Source: Azolla caroliniana
Taxonomy: Eukaryota > Polypodiophyta
Length of the DNA stretch: 64,000 bases
Direction: 5' to 3'
Assembly (NCBI GenBank): GCA_043228905.1
Contig: JBHGNT010000002.1
Coordinates: forward strand, 23,188,001-23,252,000
The position numbers and the translations under genes are program-made. This document shows positions 54,219 through 64,000 of this stretch, in pieces (position 1 is the first letter of the stretch; every line of letters begins with the position of its first letter). The notes under the pieces are model-generated. The model saw only the letters and a program-made list of their open reading frames with translations, had not been told where the DNA came from and ran no database searches.

Positions 54219-55065
54219 TTTTTTATCGTAAAAGATTCACCGTAGTATTAATGGAATGATGCCCAAAGGCTATAAAGAACTCATACAAGAAAACATAGCC
54301 ATCATACCCTCATCACCCACCATGTGGAGTAGCTAAAGCCCTCACCCATATACCTAAGCATGAAATCAGGGTCCTTCCAAGACGGGGGGCGGAAAAAGCC
54401 ATCTCAATGGAGCATATCTCCACTTTATTCTCTCCCCAAAAGAGGTGAAGACCTCTGCCCTTTTCCACATTTCTCTAAAATGTTGTTGCTTACGAAACAC
54501 AACATCAAGCTCACTAGTTATTGCCTCATATTGGCCCCTTAGAGTATGCAGAAGCATCAACCATATCTCCTTGACTAACTCAATTGCATTATGTTTGACT
54601 TTCTAAAGTTCACGTTCTCATCTTGCCTCCCACAATACCCAAACTACTAAAGAAAATATCATAGACCAAACCTTGTCCTCTACCAAACAACAGATTGTTG
54701 TAGTATAAGAGACCTCCAATACATGTCTTCCATCGAAGAGGAGAAGAAAATCAACACACTCCTTTTCGTATTTTTGTATTTCTTCAACCAACCTCCCCCA
54801 TCTCACAAAACCCCACGTGTACATATATTTATCATAAACAAGATACAAAATTCTCAACATTCTCTTCCAAACTGCTCTAGCAATAGGACATACCCATATG
54901 ACCACAACTATCACATTTTAAATCATGGTAATACTCCCACATCCATGATTTCACAGGGATCCCATAATGTACCAACAACCATCTAAACAATACAACTTTT
55001 TAGGAATTTGCATGGCCCATAGCCATTTCCAATAAACACCCAACCATTATATTGTGGCCCCCCAA
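54219..55065 (-). mobile_element. LINE 3-prime fragment
   Basis: The T run at about 54219 fits a minus-strand poly-A end. The minus strand encodes a zinc-binding RT domain (CPIARAVWKRMLRI, WGFVRWG; 54914-54618), WVLWEAR, and the C-terminus (LLHTLRGQYEAITSELDVVF, 54560-54366). Upstream VFIGNGYGPCKF near 55040. Frames are broken and no target duplication was found. Confidence 0.72.
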
Positions 55066-56659
55066 AGGTGTTCTGTGAATCATTAACTAGTTGGCATCCT
55101 CTCATGTTGGTTGTGTACAAACATTTTGCAAATTCTTTCTCAATTACCTAAAGGTCATATTTTAAGGTGGATTCAAATAAGGGCTTTTGTGAAACTTTAG
55201 CACATTAGTGTCACATCATGCTCATGCCAATCATGCATAAATCTTTGGCAAACTAATTGTCTATTGTAATAAGGAATCCCAATGAGGGATTAACCAACTC
55301 AAGGTAGAGAAGTCTTTATGATTCATAAGTTTGACTAATGTAGTTTCTCCTTGTTGATGGAAGCAACTCCACCAACGTGGAACGTCGACGAAAACTAGGA
55401 AAATGGGATTGATTGGTTATTTCAACAATTCACACACAAAAAGAGGAGAATGTTGAGTTCTCATCCTTTGAATGTGTAAACTCAACCAAATAGTTAAGAG
55501 AAATTGTGCAACACAAGTATGGGATTGATGTGGCGTTAAGCTCATTGTATACTCATGTGATGCATATACATGTGTAACTCTTGTCGTTGTTAAGTTTTTC
55601 TTAGGCAAGTTTGACACACTACCAAGTCCTAAAAAGTTAGTGCATATACTTCTAAATGACAAAGAATTTTTAGCCTACTTTTAGCGACTTCTCTTTTTTT
55701 ACCATAGGCAAGTGACTTGACGTGATAGCATAGAATTCAATCTAGAGCCCTATGCGTTACATACTGGCATGCTCACACACCTAATGCCCATGCACCTAAC
55801 AAATTTGTTAATGCTTTACATATCATGATTCATAATTATGTTATGACAAATTCTATGTATAATACCATGTTGTGCTCAATGCAAGAAAAGAATTTGATAG
55901 GGCATGCCATGTTCACTATAGCCCTGATTTATTCTACAACCATGATGCACACATCCATGACAAGGAATTTGATAATGCTTCAATGAGCATGTCATAACAA
56001 CATGATTTATGAGAAATAGTTAGTGCGAAGAAACAAACTTGTGTTACTTTTCAAGTACCATCCCTTCCTTGAGTCCTCGTAAACATGAACATGTCTTTTG
56101 AACAATGTGAAGTTGAATACATGCCAATGTTATCTTTTCGTGATGTGAATGTAAATCTATGCACACCTTATGGTTAACATGATGCTCTCCACTAGTGAGA
56201 CCATAAGCTTAAGGCAGATATGTACAAGTTGGTGTTGGTGTGCAAAGTCACGTGTGTATCATGTTATTACACATGATGAGATTGTGTTAATAAAAGAAGA
56301 ACATTTATCCACATATAGTTTGTGTAGACACATTGAGTAGTGCACCTTCAATATCATGGATACCTTTATACATGAAAGTCTAGCTTGAGGGAGGGATCTA
56401 TGGGGGAATAGGTCCATTCCTAGAGGTTTGACAAATGCCACAAGTAAGATGAAATTTCTTAGTATGTTATTGCCCCTAAACGAGGTTGACCTTGCCCTAG
56501 ATGGAGATATTATACCTCAATCCCCCTTTGGATATGAGAACCAAATGGTCTTGCTTGGTGAACAAGAATGCTAAAGAGCAATACGTGCTTATTTATAATG
56601 AGTTGCCAATATATCCTTTTCAATGTTATTCTCTTAGCCGGACAAGGCCTAACACAAGG
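55066..56659. other. AT-rich intergenic DNA
   Basis: Nothing recognised. Confidence 0.45.
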
Positions 56660-57042
56660 TGTCACGGAAACACTTCACCAAAGGGGTGATTACGGCATAG
56701 GATTAATATTCAACGATTACACCGACTTACATAGGTTACACGATTAGAATGCTTCGGTTAATTACACGCGTAAGATATAACAGTAATTACAGAACGGAAA
56801 TCAAGACAGAAGTACAAACATCATAAGCTCTATTAATTATCCGCTGTCATTACAATGGGGTCCGGGCCTTTAAATAGGTTTCCGGCCCGTAGTACAAAAC
56901 GGTGCCTCTCGCACCTATTCGGGATCCGTCCGGATCTGGAACGGCATACCGTTTCCAGTCCGTCCGTCCACACTATGCTCATTTACAACCATCTAATTAA
57001 TTCCTTCACTCCGTATTTTGGACTCCTTGCCGGCCGGTAACA
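56660..57042 (-). repeat. 3-prime LTR of the coiled-coil Gypsy
   Basis: On the minus strand TGTTACCGGCCGGCAAGG to GTTTCCGTGACA, 383 bp. No strong purine tract precedes it, so the start is approximate. TATTTAAAGG near 56870 could be the TATA element. Confidence 0.65.
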
Positions 57043-57094
57043 CATGGCACGCTCGTGGGACAGTACCTTGTACGTCGAACCCTTCTCGGCCCCT

Positions 57095-59989
57095 TCATTG
57101 TTCACCCAAATTGTCCAAAATACTTGGTTCAAGAATTTCCACTTGTTCTTCCGGTTGTGGTTGTTGCGGCTGTGCTTCCTGCTGCTGCTGTGGTTGAGGT
57201 TGGGACTGAGGCTGCTCCGGCTGCTCTGCTTGCTGCTGCTGCTCCATTTGTTTCACTGACTCCGGCATCTCCGTTTGTCTCTCTGGCTCCGGCATCTCCG
57301 TTTGACTGCTTCCGGTCCGGTCTCCTTCCAGTAACGGTTCCTCATCACTGAGGTTGACCGTAACTGGTTCTCGTTCTTTCTCTCCCCGGATCCGGGACCT
57401 CTCGTAGCTTTCAAACTGGATCTACGCCTCCAGCCTGTCGTCGTCCAGCTGAGCTACAAGTTGCCGGACTTGCTCTAGTTGGTCCTCTGCCAAGGCTTGA
57501 AAGTCTTCGGCAAGCTCATCTCTTATGCCGGTGAAGTCTTCGGAAGTCAGCATATAGCAATCCTCTCCCTCCTTCCGCCGGTTCTCTACGTCAGCCCGGA
57601 GCAACTGGAGTTCCGCCGCGTTCGTGGCCCACTTGGTCCACCATTTGACGGAGCCGTTGTAAATCAAGCTCTTGGTCTGGTTCAACCAGGCCCGCATGAT
57701 ATCCTGGATGCGACTTGCTCCCATTTGTGCTCTGCTTTCCACCACTTGTCGCTCCTCCTTCAACTGCTTGATGAGATTTGACGTATCCTCCGCCTGCTCT
57801 CTGTAGCGCGTCAGCTGCCCTTGATATGTCGTTTGCAGCCTCTGCAGTACCTCCGCCGCTCTTTCTTTTTCCGCCTGCTGTTGCCTGAGGAGCTCTGTCC
57901 GAACCTTCTCCGCCTCTTCCAACCGTCTTCTGTTTTCCGCTTGTTCCTTGGCGAATGCGGTTGCGGTCCGATCAACTGCTTGCCGGAGCTCATCCATCCG
58001 TTCCTTGTGCTCCGTTTGCAACCGTTTATACTCCCGGTGCAAGTTCTCAAATTCCTCTGTTTTTAGTTTGAGCTTGCCGTTGATCTGGCGATGGTTCCGG
58101 TCCTCCCGGTCCTTTACCTGCCGGAGTTCCTCTTTCAGGCGCTCTACTTCTGTTTCGGCGTTCCTCCGGAGTCTCTCCTTCTCTTGCAGCATTTTCTCCT
58201 TCTCCTCCTTGAGCCGGTCGTACGCTTGGTGGCCTTTCCGTAAGCTCTCCTCGGCCCGGCGTAGATTCTCAGCAGTCTTTTTGAGTTCTGCCTCCGCTGC
58301 CGTCTTCAGTTCTCTTTCGCGGCTCCTTAGCGCTTCTTGGGCAGCAAGCTCATCCTTTAAACCCGCAAGCTCTTGGGCTTGTGCCGCATTTCTCTCCGGA
58401 ACGGTTTCCGTTGCCGGGGTCTGATTGCTATGTACAGGTTGATCTGACACTTTATTCTGTACATTGCCCGGAGTCACCGGTGCTTGGACTTGTGTTTCCC
58501 TTGTTACCCTGTCCAAGTCTTGTTCAAGGCTCCGGATTCTGGACCGGGCCGTCTCTAGATCTACGGTTGTGACGAGCAACCGTTCCTGGTGCGCTCTCTC
58601 TTCCGCCTCTATATACTCGACCACTCCGGCGATTTGCTCGCCTACCCACCGTAGCCACATGCTACTGGTGCCTTGTTGCTGTACTGGTCGGGTCGGCTCA
58701 TTCATTGTGGACTTGTCTGGCCTGAGTGCCTGCATATGCCGTTCTGGTTCTACTCCTTGGCCGCCGTGTGCTCTGGCTGGGCTCGCCGGCTGTTGAGTTC
58801 CGGTTCTCGCCGTCTCCGGAGCCGTTGGACTGACTTCTTCTATAGAAGTCGACAAGACCGGTTCCCTACGCACCGGTTCCGGTTCTTCCCTTGTGGTTTG
58901 CTCAGGTTGAGTTGGGGGCGTTTCTGCCTCTCGCGGGTACGACCGCTCCCCTCCTGTTTCGGCGGTCCTACTTCTTGACCGTCGTTGGAGGTGCTCTTCT
59001 GGCTCCTCCGTTTCCTCTTCCTGTGTCACGGCATGTTTCTGTGCCGTCAAGGGTTCCGGTTCCTTCTGTCCCGGTCTCCGTAAGGTTATCTTGACGGGTC
59101 GGACCGGTGACACCTCCTCCGGTTCTGGGACCCGTTTCTTCCCTTTCGTCGCCTTCGACGCCAGCAGCTGCTGACGTTTGGACGCCGGCTTCGAGGTGCT
59201 TCCTTCCGATACTCTTGGCCGCTTCTTTGGCTGGACGGTGTCGACCGGCGGCACGAGCAATGTTATCCATTGAGCTACGGCGTGCCAGAGCTTCCGGCCC
59301 TCCTTGCCGTCCTTCCCTCGTACCATGTCGATTGCCATGCACAACCCGTCTGCAATCAACACCGGCCAGTCCACCTTGATCCCTTCATAGGTGGCTATGA
59401 TCATCCCTGCCCGATTTTTTGGCATGACAGGGGGTCGGGGGTATACGTGACCGTACTCATGGAGCACTCGAGCTATCTCCCTGAATAGCGGATCTTCGCC
59501 GCCCTGCGTCCGATAGCCTTTGCCGGCAACAGAGTACTCACCGAAATATCGGATGAGTTGCTCCGAGGTTGGGTTATCGATCTGAAAGATTCCTCCCTCC
59601 GGAAGGCCTGTTAGCGCGCGGATCGCTTCCTCGGTGATGACCTCTGTGGCGAGCTCCTTGATGACCCGGTCGGCTTCTCTGTGCGGCGGTGCCTCCATGA
59701 TGGCCAAGAACCCCTCCAGTCCGTTTTGCCTGAACCATTTCCTGGCCGCTTCCGACAGCGTTTGTGGTTCCATGTCTGCTTCAAGGTCGAGGGAAGATGG
59801 CGAGGTAGAGTGGTGATGAGAGTGAGAGCGAGAGAGAGAGCGTTCTGAGCGCGGGGGTTCTCTGCGTGCAGGTTCGCGTTTGCTCAGCTTCCACTGTCTT
59901 GGTGCTTCTGTGCTTCTTGGCTCGCGAAATGAAAAGGTCTCCATGCGTTCTGCTTCTTCTTTGTGCGTTTTGGCGCCTTTTTCGAGCAT
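57095..59989 (-). CDS. Extra retroelement ORF: N-terminal globular region plus long coiled coil
   Basis: From ATG 59989 (MLEKGAK), open for about 855 codons to TAG at 57422-57424. The same frame stays open past the TAG for 108 more codons (NLSDEEPLLEGD, then a Gln/Pro/Glu-rich tail) to 57095, so the TAG looks like a recent CAG or read-through stop. Alternative starts are METFSF and MEPQTLSEAARKWF. The region after MEPQTL (about 170 residues, EEAIRALTGLPEGG, VDWPVLIADGLCMAIDMV) distantly recalls plant putative-transposon-protein domains; then a charged linker and about 350 residues of Glu/Arg/Gln-rich coiled coil. Function unknown. Its place after integrase recalls additional ORFs of Ogre/Retand-type elements. 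Confidence 0.7.
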
Positions 59990-60098
59990 GCACACGTCGT
60001 GTACCAATTTAGTATTAAGTAGCGTGGCGTCTCTTAAATGCCCACTACGTACCTTTTCGCGCCTTGCTTTCACACCCGTTCATACCTCGATTTTTAAT

Positions 60099-60099
<1 letters not shown>

Positions 60100-60132
<33 letters not shown>
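60100..60132 (-). repeat. Poly(A) tract between integrase and extra ORF
   Basis: 33 consecutive T on the plus strand, so poly(A) on the element strand, ending 27 bases before the integrase stop at 60159. Confidence 0.9.
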
Positions 60133-60137
<5 letters not shown>

Positions 60138-60158
60138 TTTTAATGACGGTGTGTGACC

Positions 60159-61169
60159 TTACACATCCGTAGGTCCCTTCGGACCCTGACCGTTTTCCTT
60201 ACGGGTTGCCGTGTCTTCCTTCGTCTCTACTACGGGTTCCCCGTCGTCTTTTTCTTCCGGATCGATCCGTACCGATCCCGGACAGGTTCCCGGTATAGTG
60301 CCGGTGAGCTGTATAAACGGGTTCTTTGGCATCGGTCCTTTATAGGGCTTTAGTCGAAATCCATTCACCCACTTGCCTAGTACTTCCCCGGCAAGTGTCC
60401 CTATCTGATAGGACCCGTTGTATTCCCGTGTCAGCCAATACGGGCCTGTCCATCTGAACCGTAGTTTACCCGGCATTTTGCCCATCCTCGTTTGGAATAC
60501 TAGAACCGGCTTTCCGATTTCGAACATCTTTTCGTTACCTTTCCGGTGACGGTCAACGAACGCTTTCCGTCGTCGTTGCTCCAGTTCCATGTGGAGGATG
60601 CTGGCCAGCCGTTGCTCCTCCAGTTCGCATAGTGCTGCTAGCCGCATTTCCTCCGACTTCTTTTCATTCAGCCGTTCCCGTAGTTGGATCCGTAAGCTTG
60701 GTACCTGAAACTCGACCGGCATGACCGCTTCTAAGCCGAATGCTAACCGGAACGGCGTTGTCCGGATACTTGTTTTGTATGCCGTTCTGTACGCCCATAG
60801 CGCGCTATGGAGCTTTGTATCCCAGTCCGTCCGGTTTTCGTTGACGATTTTGCGGAGAATGTTCTGTAGAGTTTTGTTGGTGGACTCCGCTAATCCGTTC
60901 GCCTGTGGGTAGTACGGTGTGCTCCGTTTATGAACCACGGCATAGAACGTTGTTAAGCTTTTCACTACCTGGCCGAGGAAGTGCCCTCCTTGGTCACTGA
61001 TTAGTTCAATCGGACATCCATATCGGCACCAAATGTTCTCGTAAAGGAATTTTGCTGTGGATGACGCGGTATTGTCTCTCAAGGCCTTAGCCTCCACCCA
61101 TTTAGTGCAATAATCCGTTGCCACGATGACATAACGGTTACCCGTTCTCATTGCCGGTGGCTTGAACGG
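60159..61169 (-). pseudogene. Integrase of coiled-coil Gypsy, N-terminus lost
   Basis: Core catalytic residues visible: VATDYCTKWVEAK (D), LISDQGGHFLG (D), QANGLAESTNK (E). The C-terminal region has KMPGKLRFRWTGPYWL and NGFRLKPYKGP, a GPF/Y-type domain. The upstream HHCC finger and RT are missing because an element inserted at 61170; the frame itself is open to its TGA. It joins viral cDNA to host DNA in intact relatives. Confidence 0.85.
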
Positions 61170-61969
61170 TGTCGCGTTGTTACGCAAGTGCGTGTGGAGT
61201 CGAGGCGGGACCGCGGGGGTCTCGAACCAAAGAGCAAGCGAGGGAGGAGAAAGAGAGAGTACCGACTACGCCGGACCGGGGATACGCAGGGACACGGCCC
61301 TTCAGCACGGAGAACGCAACAGACACCGACTCAGACAGATGCGAATGACTAAGTATGTATATTAAGAAAATGGCTAACACGACTACAACCCTCGATGGGG
61401 GACAGGTTGGTTACAACCGAACAGGCCGGCGAACAGATGCCGATGCCTGTTCGCTTCGAAGGACAAAGGGGTAGCAGGTCGGTCGAAGGTGCTGCCGGAA
61501 GCACTCGGGCTTTCCTCGAAACAGCGCGAGCCTCCTCCGAACCCTGCACAGAAAGCTATGGAGCTCAAGAAGCGAGGAAACAGAGAGAGAGAGAGAGAAG
61601 CGTCCAGAAACGGTCCGACAGCACTTCGTCCTCTCCGCGCCAGGCCTGCAACAGCTCTTTCCTGCTCCTTATATAGGCCGACGAGCAGGCCGTCATGTCA
61701 GCTTTATTCCCTGTCCCTTTTGGACAGGGATCCGCTCCGTCATTCACGCGTCCGCGTAGTTACGCCGCCGACTCGTACCGTTCCTTCGCTCGCGCGCCCG
61801 ACCGAAAAGACTGTTCGCGCGGTCTTTGTCTCCACTTGTGTTAGGGCCCGTTCCTGCCGATTATCCTCCTAATTCGCTTCTATGCACAACTTGGAGCTTG
61901 CGCGCGTGAAGAACCGGTTCCCACGCCTAGGTGCGCCGATTCCGCCTATGGACGGTTTTCTTCACGACA
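61170..61969 (-). repeat. 3-prime LTR
   Basis: 800 bp. On the minus strand TGTCGTGAAGAAAACCGTCC to CGTAACAACGCGACA. TATATAAGG near 61675. Related along its length to the outer LTR at 16926-18249. Confidence 0.9.
61708..61730 (-). promoter_or_regulatory. LTR hairpin upstream of TATA
   Basis: TCCCTGTCC, loop CTTTT, GGACAGGGA. Same stem and same position relative to TATA as 18065-18086. Confidence 0.6.
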
Positions 61970-61985
61970 TCCGCCCCCACCTAAC
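61970..61985 (-). promoter_or_regulatory. Polypurine tract
   Basis: The minus strand reads TTAGGTGGGGGCGGA before the LTR start, identical to 13745-13760. Confidence 0.75.
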
Positions 61986-62040
61986 TGCGCATCCTCCGGT
62001 ATACGCCAAGAGAGTTGGGACGGAGAAAACCGGCCCGTCT

Positions 62041-64000
62041 TCATTCCTCGCCCGTCGGTTCTTCCTCGTTTTCGGATCGTTCGTCACTGCTGACTAGGAG
62101 AGCCGGGTCCAGCTCGTCGTCATGTCGCTTCTTGAACGCTTTGATCCGCTTCCCTGCAACCGGTATCGCCATTCTCGTGCCGTCGAGTTCCGCCAGGTGA
62201 TATGTCCCGTTGCCATTGGCGCTCCGTACCGCGTAAGGCCCAAACCACCTTCGTGCGAACTTCCGTGTAGCTCGGTGCTGGTTGTCGAGGCTGCTGTCGT
62301 AGACGAGCACCCAGTCACCTTCTTCGATCTTCTTCGGTCGGAGCCGGTGCGTTCGGTCGAACCTGGCTTTGTTCTTTGCCCTCGCCACCCGGAGCCTCTC
62401 CGTAGCCAGTTCCACGTCCTCCGGTCTCCGCTCGAGCTGTCGTATGCGCGCGCCCAACAACTCCTCCCGGCTCATCTCGTCCCGCCAGGCGACCGTTGCC
62501 CACGAGGAGATCGTCCGTTCCATCGGCATGACCGGCTTCTGGCCGAACATGAGCTCCGTCGGCATGTACCCGGTTACCGAACTGTGCGTGGTCCGGTCTG
62601 CCCATAAGGCATAAGGTAGCAACCGCGGCCAGTTACCGACTTGGCCTCCGCACGCCCGAACCAACGCCTTGACGATCGGCCCGTGTCCGCGCTCCACCTT
62701 CCCATTCGCCTCCGGATTGTACGCAGTGGTGAGCGAGAGCTTAACTCCGAGCCGGTCGAACAGCTCCGCGGCTTCTTCGGTGTCCAACTCCCCTCGATCA
62801 GCCACGATCTTCCCGACGCACCCGTACCGGCATATCACGTCCTCGATTAGGAACCGACATACGGCCGCGGTTGTTTTGTTCGGGAGGGCTCGGCCTTCCA
62901 CCTGGTTCGTCAGATCCTCCCGTGCTAGGACCAGGTACCGCATCTGTCCTACCCCCATTGGCATCGTCACCAGATCTACCATCCATTTGAAGTGAATGGT
63001 CGGAGGGTACGTAGGGTGAAGCTCGTCCCGGTGTCGGACTATGGAGTGCATCTGACAGCTCTCGCAAGTTGTCACGAACCGATGCACGTCCTGGTACTGC
63101 CCCGGCCACCAATACTTCCCCTTCAGTTTCTCAAACGTAGCCCATGTTCCACGGTGTCCAGCCCAAGGGCTGTCGTGGTAGGCCGTCAGCAGCTCCTCCT
63201 GTTCTTCCTTCATCGCCACCACCCGGAGCGGAGCGCCGTCCCTCTTCTTCGGGTGCTTCCATAGATGGCCATCCCGGAGAAAGAATCGGTAAGCTTTCTT
63301 CCGGATCCGGTTGGCCTCGTCTTTCGTCCATGACGCATCCGGCGCCATTGTCCTCAAGAACCCGCCGATCTGCAGCCACTCCCCGTCGTACTTGCTCGCG
63401 TCGAAGTCGTTAAGCGCCGGAGTGCTCGGCCCGCCGGTTGTTACGTATGCTGCCTCGAAGAAGTCCACGCCGACCTCCTCGTCCTCCGAAACCATGGCGC
63501 CCTCGTCATCGAATCTCGCCCTTGAAAGCATGTCGGCCATGGCGTTGTCTTTCCCGGAAATGTGTCGTATTTCCGGGTCCAGGGACTTGATGTACGCTAT
63601 CCACCTGAGCATTGCCAGGTCCGGCGTCGCGCATCCGGAAACCATGCCGAGAATCGGCATGCAATCCGTCTCTATGATTACCTCTGTCCCGATCAGATAG
63701 TCCTTGTCGGCCTTTACCGCCGAAACGATACCCCAGAGTTCGCGTTTAACCTGGGCGTATCCCCGTTGCCGCTCACTGAGGACCTTCGCGCCGAATCGGA
63801 TTGGAAACCGATTGCCGTCCCCGTCTTCTTGGTTGACGACCCACCCGATTCCGGTCGGACTCGTGTCAACCGTTATGTACACTGGGGTGCCCTTCCTGTA
63901 GACGGCCTTTCGGAGCGCCGGTGCTGCCGAAAGAGCCTCCTTCAGCTTCCGGACCGACTCCGTGTGCTTGTCTAGCCATTCGAATCTTCGCCCTTTCTTC
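62041..64000 (-). CDS. pol: Pol of fungal-like Gypsy (RT end, RNase H, integrase), partial
   Basis: Open without a stop from the window edge to 62041. Starts in the RT tail (KKGRRFEWLDKHTESVRKL), then RNase H with YITVDTSPTGIGW, KRELWGIV, ETDCMPIL and AMADMLSRAR, then integrase with HHCC finger (HDSPWAGHRG, CESCQ) and D, D, E in WMVDLVTM, VADRGELD and ANGKVERGHG, and a C-terminal GTYHLAELDG domain ending EEEPTGEE. It lacks the two stops seen at the matching place in the 7469-14396 copy, so this is the better-preserved member; RT and gag lie outside the window. Confidence 0.9.
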   Translation of the reverse strand, partial: KKGRRFEWLDKHTESVRKLKEALSAAPALRKAVYRKGTPVYITVDTSPTGIGWVVNQEDGDGNRFPIRFGAKVLSERQRGYAQVKRELWGIVSAVKADKDYLIGTEVIIETDCMPILGMVSGCATPDLAMLRWIAYIKSLDPEIRHISGKDNAMADMLSRARFDDEGAMVSEDEEVGVDFFEAAYVTTGGPSTPALNDFDASKYDGEWLQIGGFLRTMAPDASWTKDEANRIRKKAYRFFLRDGHLWKHPKKRDGAPLRVVAMKEEQEELLTAYHDSPWAGHRGTWATFEKLKGKYWWPGQYQDVHRFVTTCESCQMHSIVRHRDELHPTYPPTIHFKWMVDLVTMPMGVGQMRYLVLAREDLTNQVEGRALPNKTTAAVCRFLIEDVICRYGCVGKIVADRGELDTEEAAELFDRLGVKLSLTTAYNPEANGKVERGHGPIVKALVRACGGQVGNWPRLLPYALWADRTTHSSVTGYMPTELMFGQKPVMPMERTISSWATVAWRDEMSREELLGARIRQLERRPEDVELATERLRVARAKNKARFDRTHRLRPKKIEEGDWVLVYDSSLDNQHRATRKFARRWFGPYAVRSANGNGTYHLAELDGTRMAIPVAGKRIKAFKKRHDDELDPALLVSSDERSENEEEPTGEE

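Larger units (their letters stand above)
56660..61169 (-). mobile_element. Gypsy element with extra 3-prime coiled-coil ORF (5-prime truncated)
   Basis: Minus-strand order: integrase (61169-60159), poly-A tract, long ORF (59989-57422 and readthrough to 57095), LTR 56660-57042. It is cut off in the integrase at 61169 by another Gypsy. The integrase type differs from both the fungal-like clade and the chromovirus. Confidence 0.8.
61170..64000 (-). mobile_element. Fungal-like Gypsy, 3-prime part, running off the window
   Basis: 3-prime LTR 61170-61969, purine tract, and pol reading to the window edge. Same clade as 7469-14396 (integrase and RNase H nearly colinear). The left flank ACGG (61166-61169) is the expected half of a 4-bp duplication inside the coiled-coil Gypsy integrase. 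Confidence 0.9.

Noticed and set aside
57044-57351. Plus-strand Leu-rich frame as a membrane protein
   Set aside because: It is the antisense of the Gln/Pro/Glu-rich tail of the coiled-coil ORF.

Overview
The window looks like nuclear DNA of a land plant. It is packed with LTR retrotransposons and LINEs, has long AT-rich gaps, and contains one clear host gene: a group-F bZIP transcription factor with the plant Cys/His zinc-sensor motif. Two features lean towards a non-flowering plant (lycophyte, fern or bryophyte): a chromovirus of the fungal/vertebrate-like type with a C-terminal chromodomain and an apparent self-priming site, and a Gypsy clade whose polymerase and integrase read like basidiomycete elements. 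The sequence alone does not name the species.

Layout. 1-2955: degraded Copia, minus strand. 2956-18249: a degraded minus-strand Gypsy of the fungal-like clade. It hosts a 952-bp solo LTR, an 11.6-kb plus-strand gag-only relative (4917-16553) that itself contains a 6.9-kb pol-bearing relative (7469-14396), and a 517-bp solo LTR (17350-17866). 18250-21435: second minus-strand Copia, carrying another copy of the same solo LTR. 21436-23545: decayed plus-strand Copia. 24400-29400: tRNA-like repeats, then a minus-strand LINE carrying a 2.2-kb non-autonomous LTR element (25613-27805). 29640-39090: plus-strand LINE split by a young, apparently intact chromovirus (31548-37331). 39091-42330: LTR-element tail and a LINE fragment. 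42330-47300: AT-rich DNA with one short LINE insertion. 47800-50650: the bZIP gene, with diverged tandem repeats in its leader, coding region and 3-prime flank. 50650-56660: gene-poor, one LINE fragment. 56660-61169: a third Gypsy type with integrase followed by a long coiled-coil ORF. 61170-64000: 3-prime end of another fungal-like Gypsy, running off the window.

The most notable patterns are: (i) tRNA-like modules lying antisense near the start of LTRs in three different families; (ii) LTR/primer-site complementarity at TATA distance in the chromovirus and in the small non-autonomous element, suggesting shared self-priming; (iii) a Gypsy clade with TGTCG/CGACA ends and 4-bp target duplications favouring CCGY, nested repeatedly within itself; (iv) in-frame expansion of the conserved RIDGEIG motif of the zinc-sensor bZIP. 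Nearly all retroelement reading frames except the chromovirus are broken by stops or frameshifts, several explainable as CGA-to-TGA decay.
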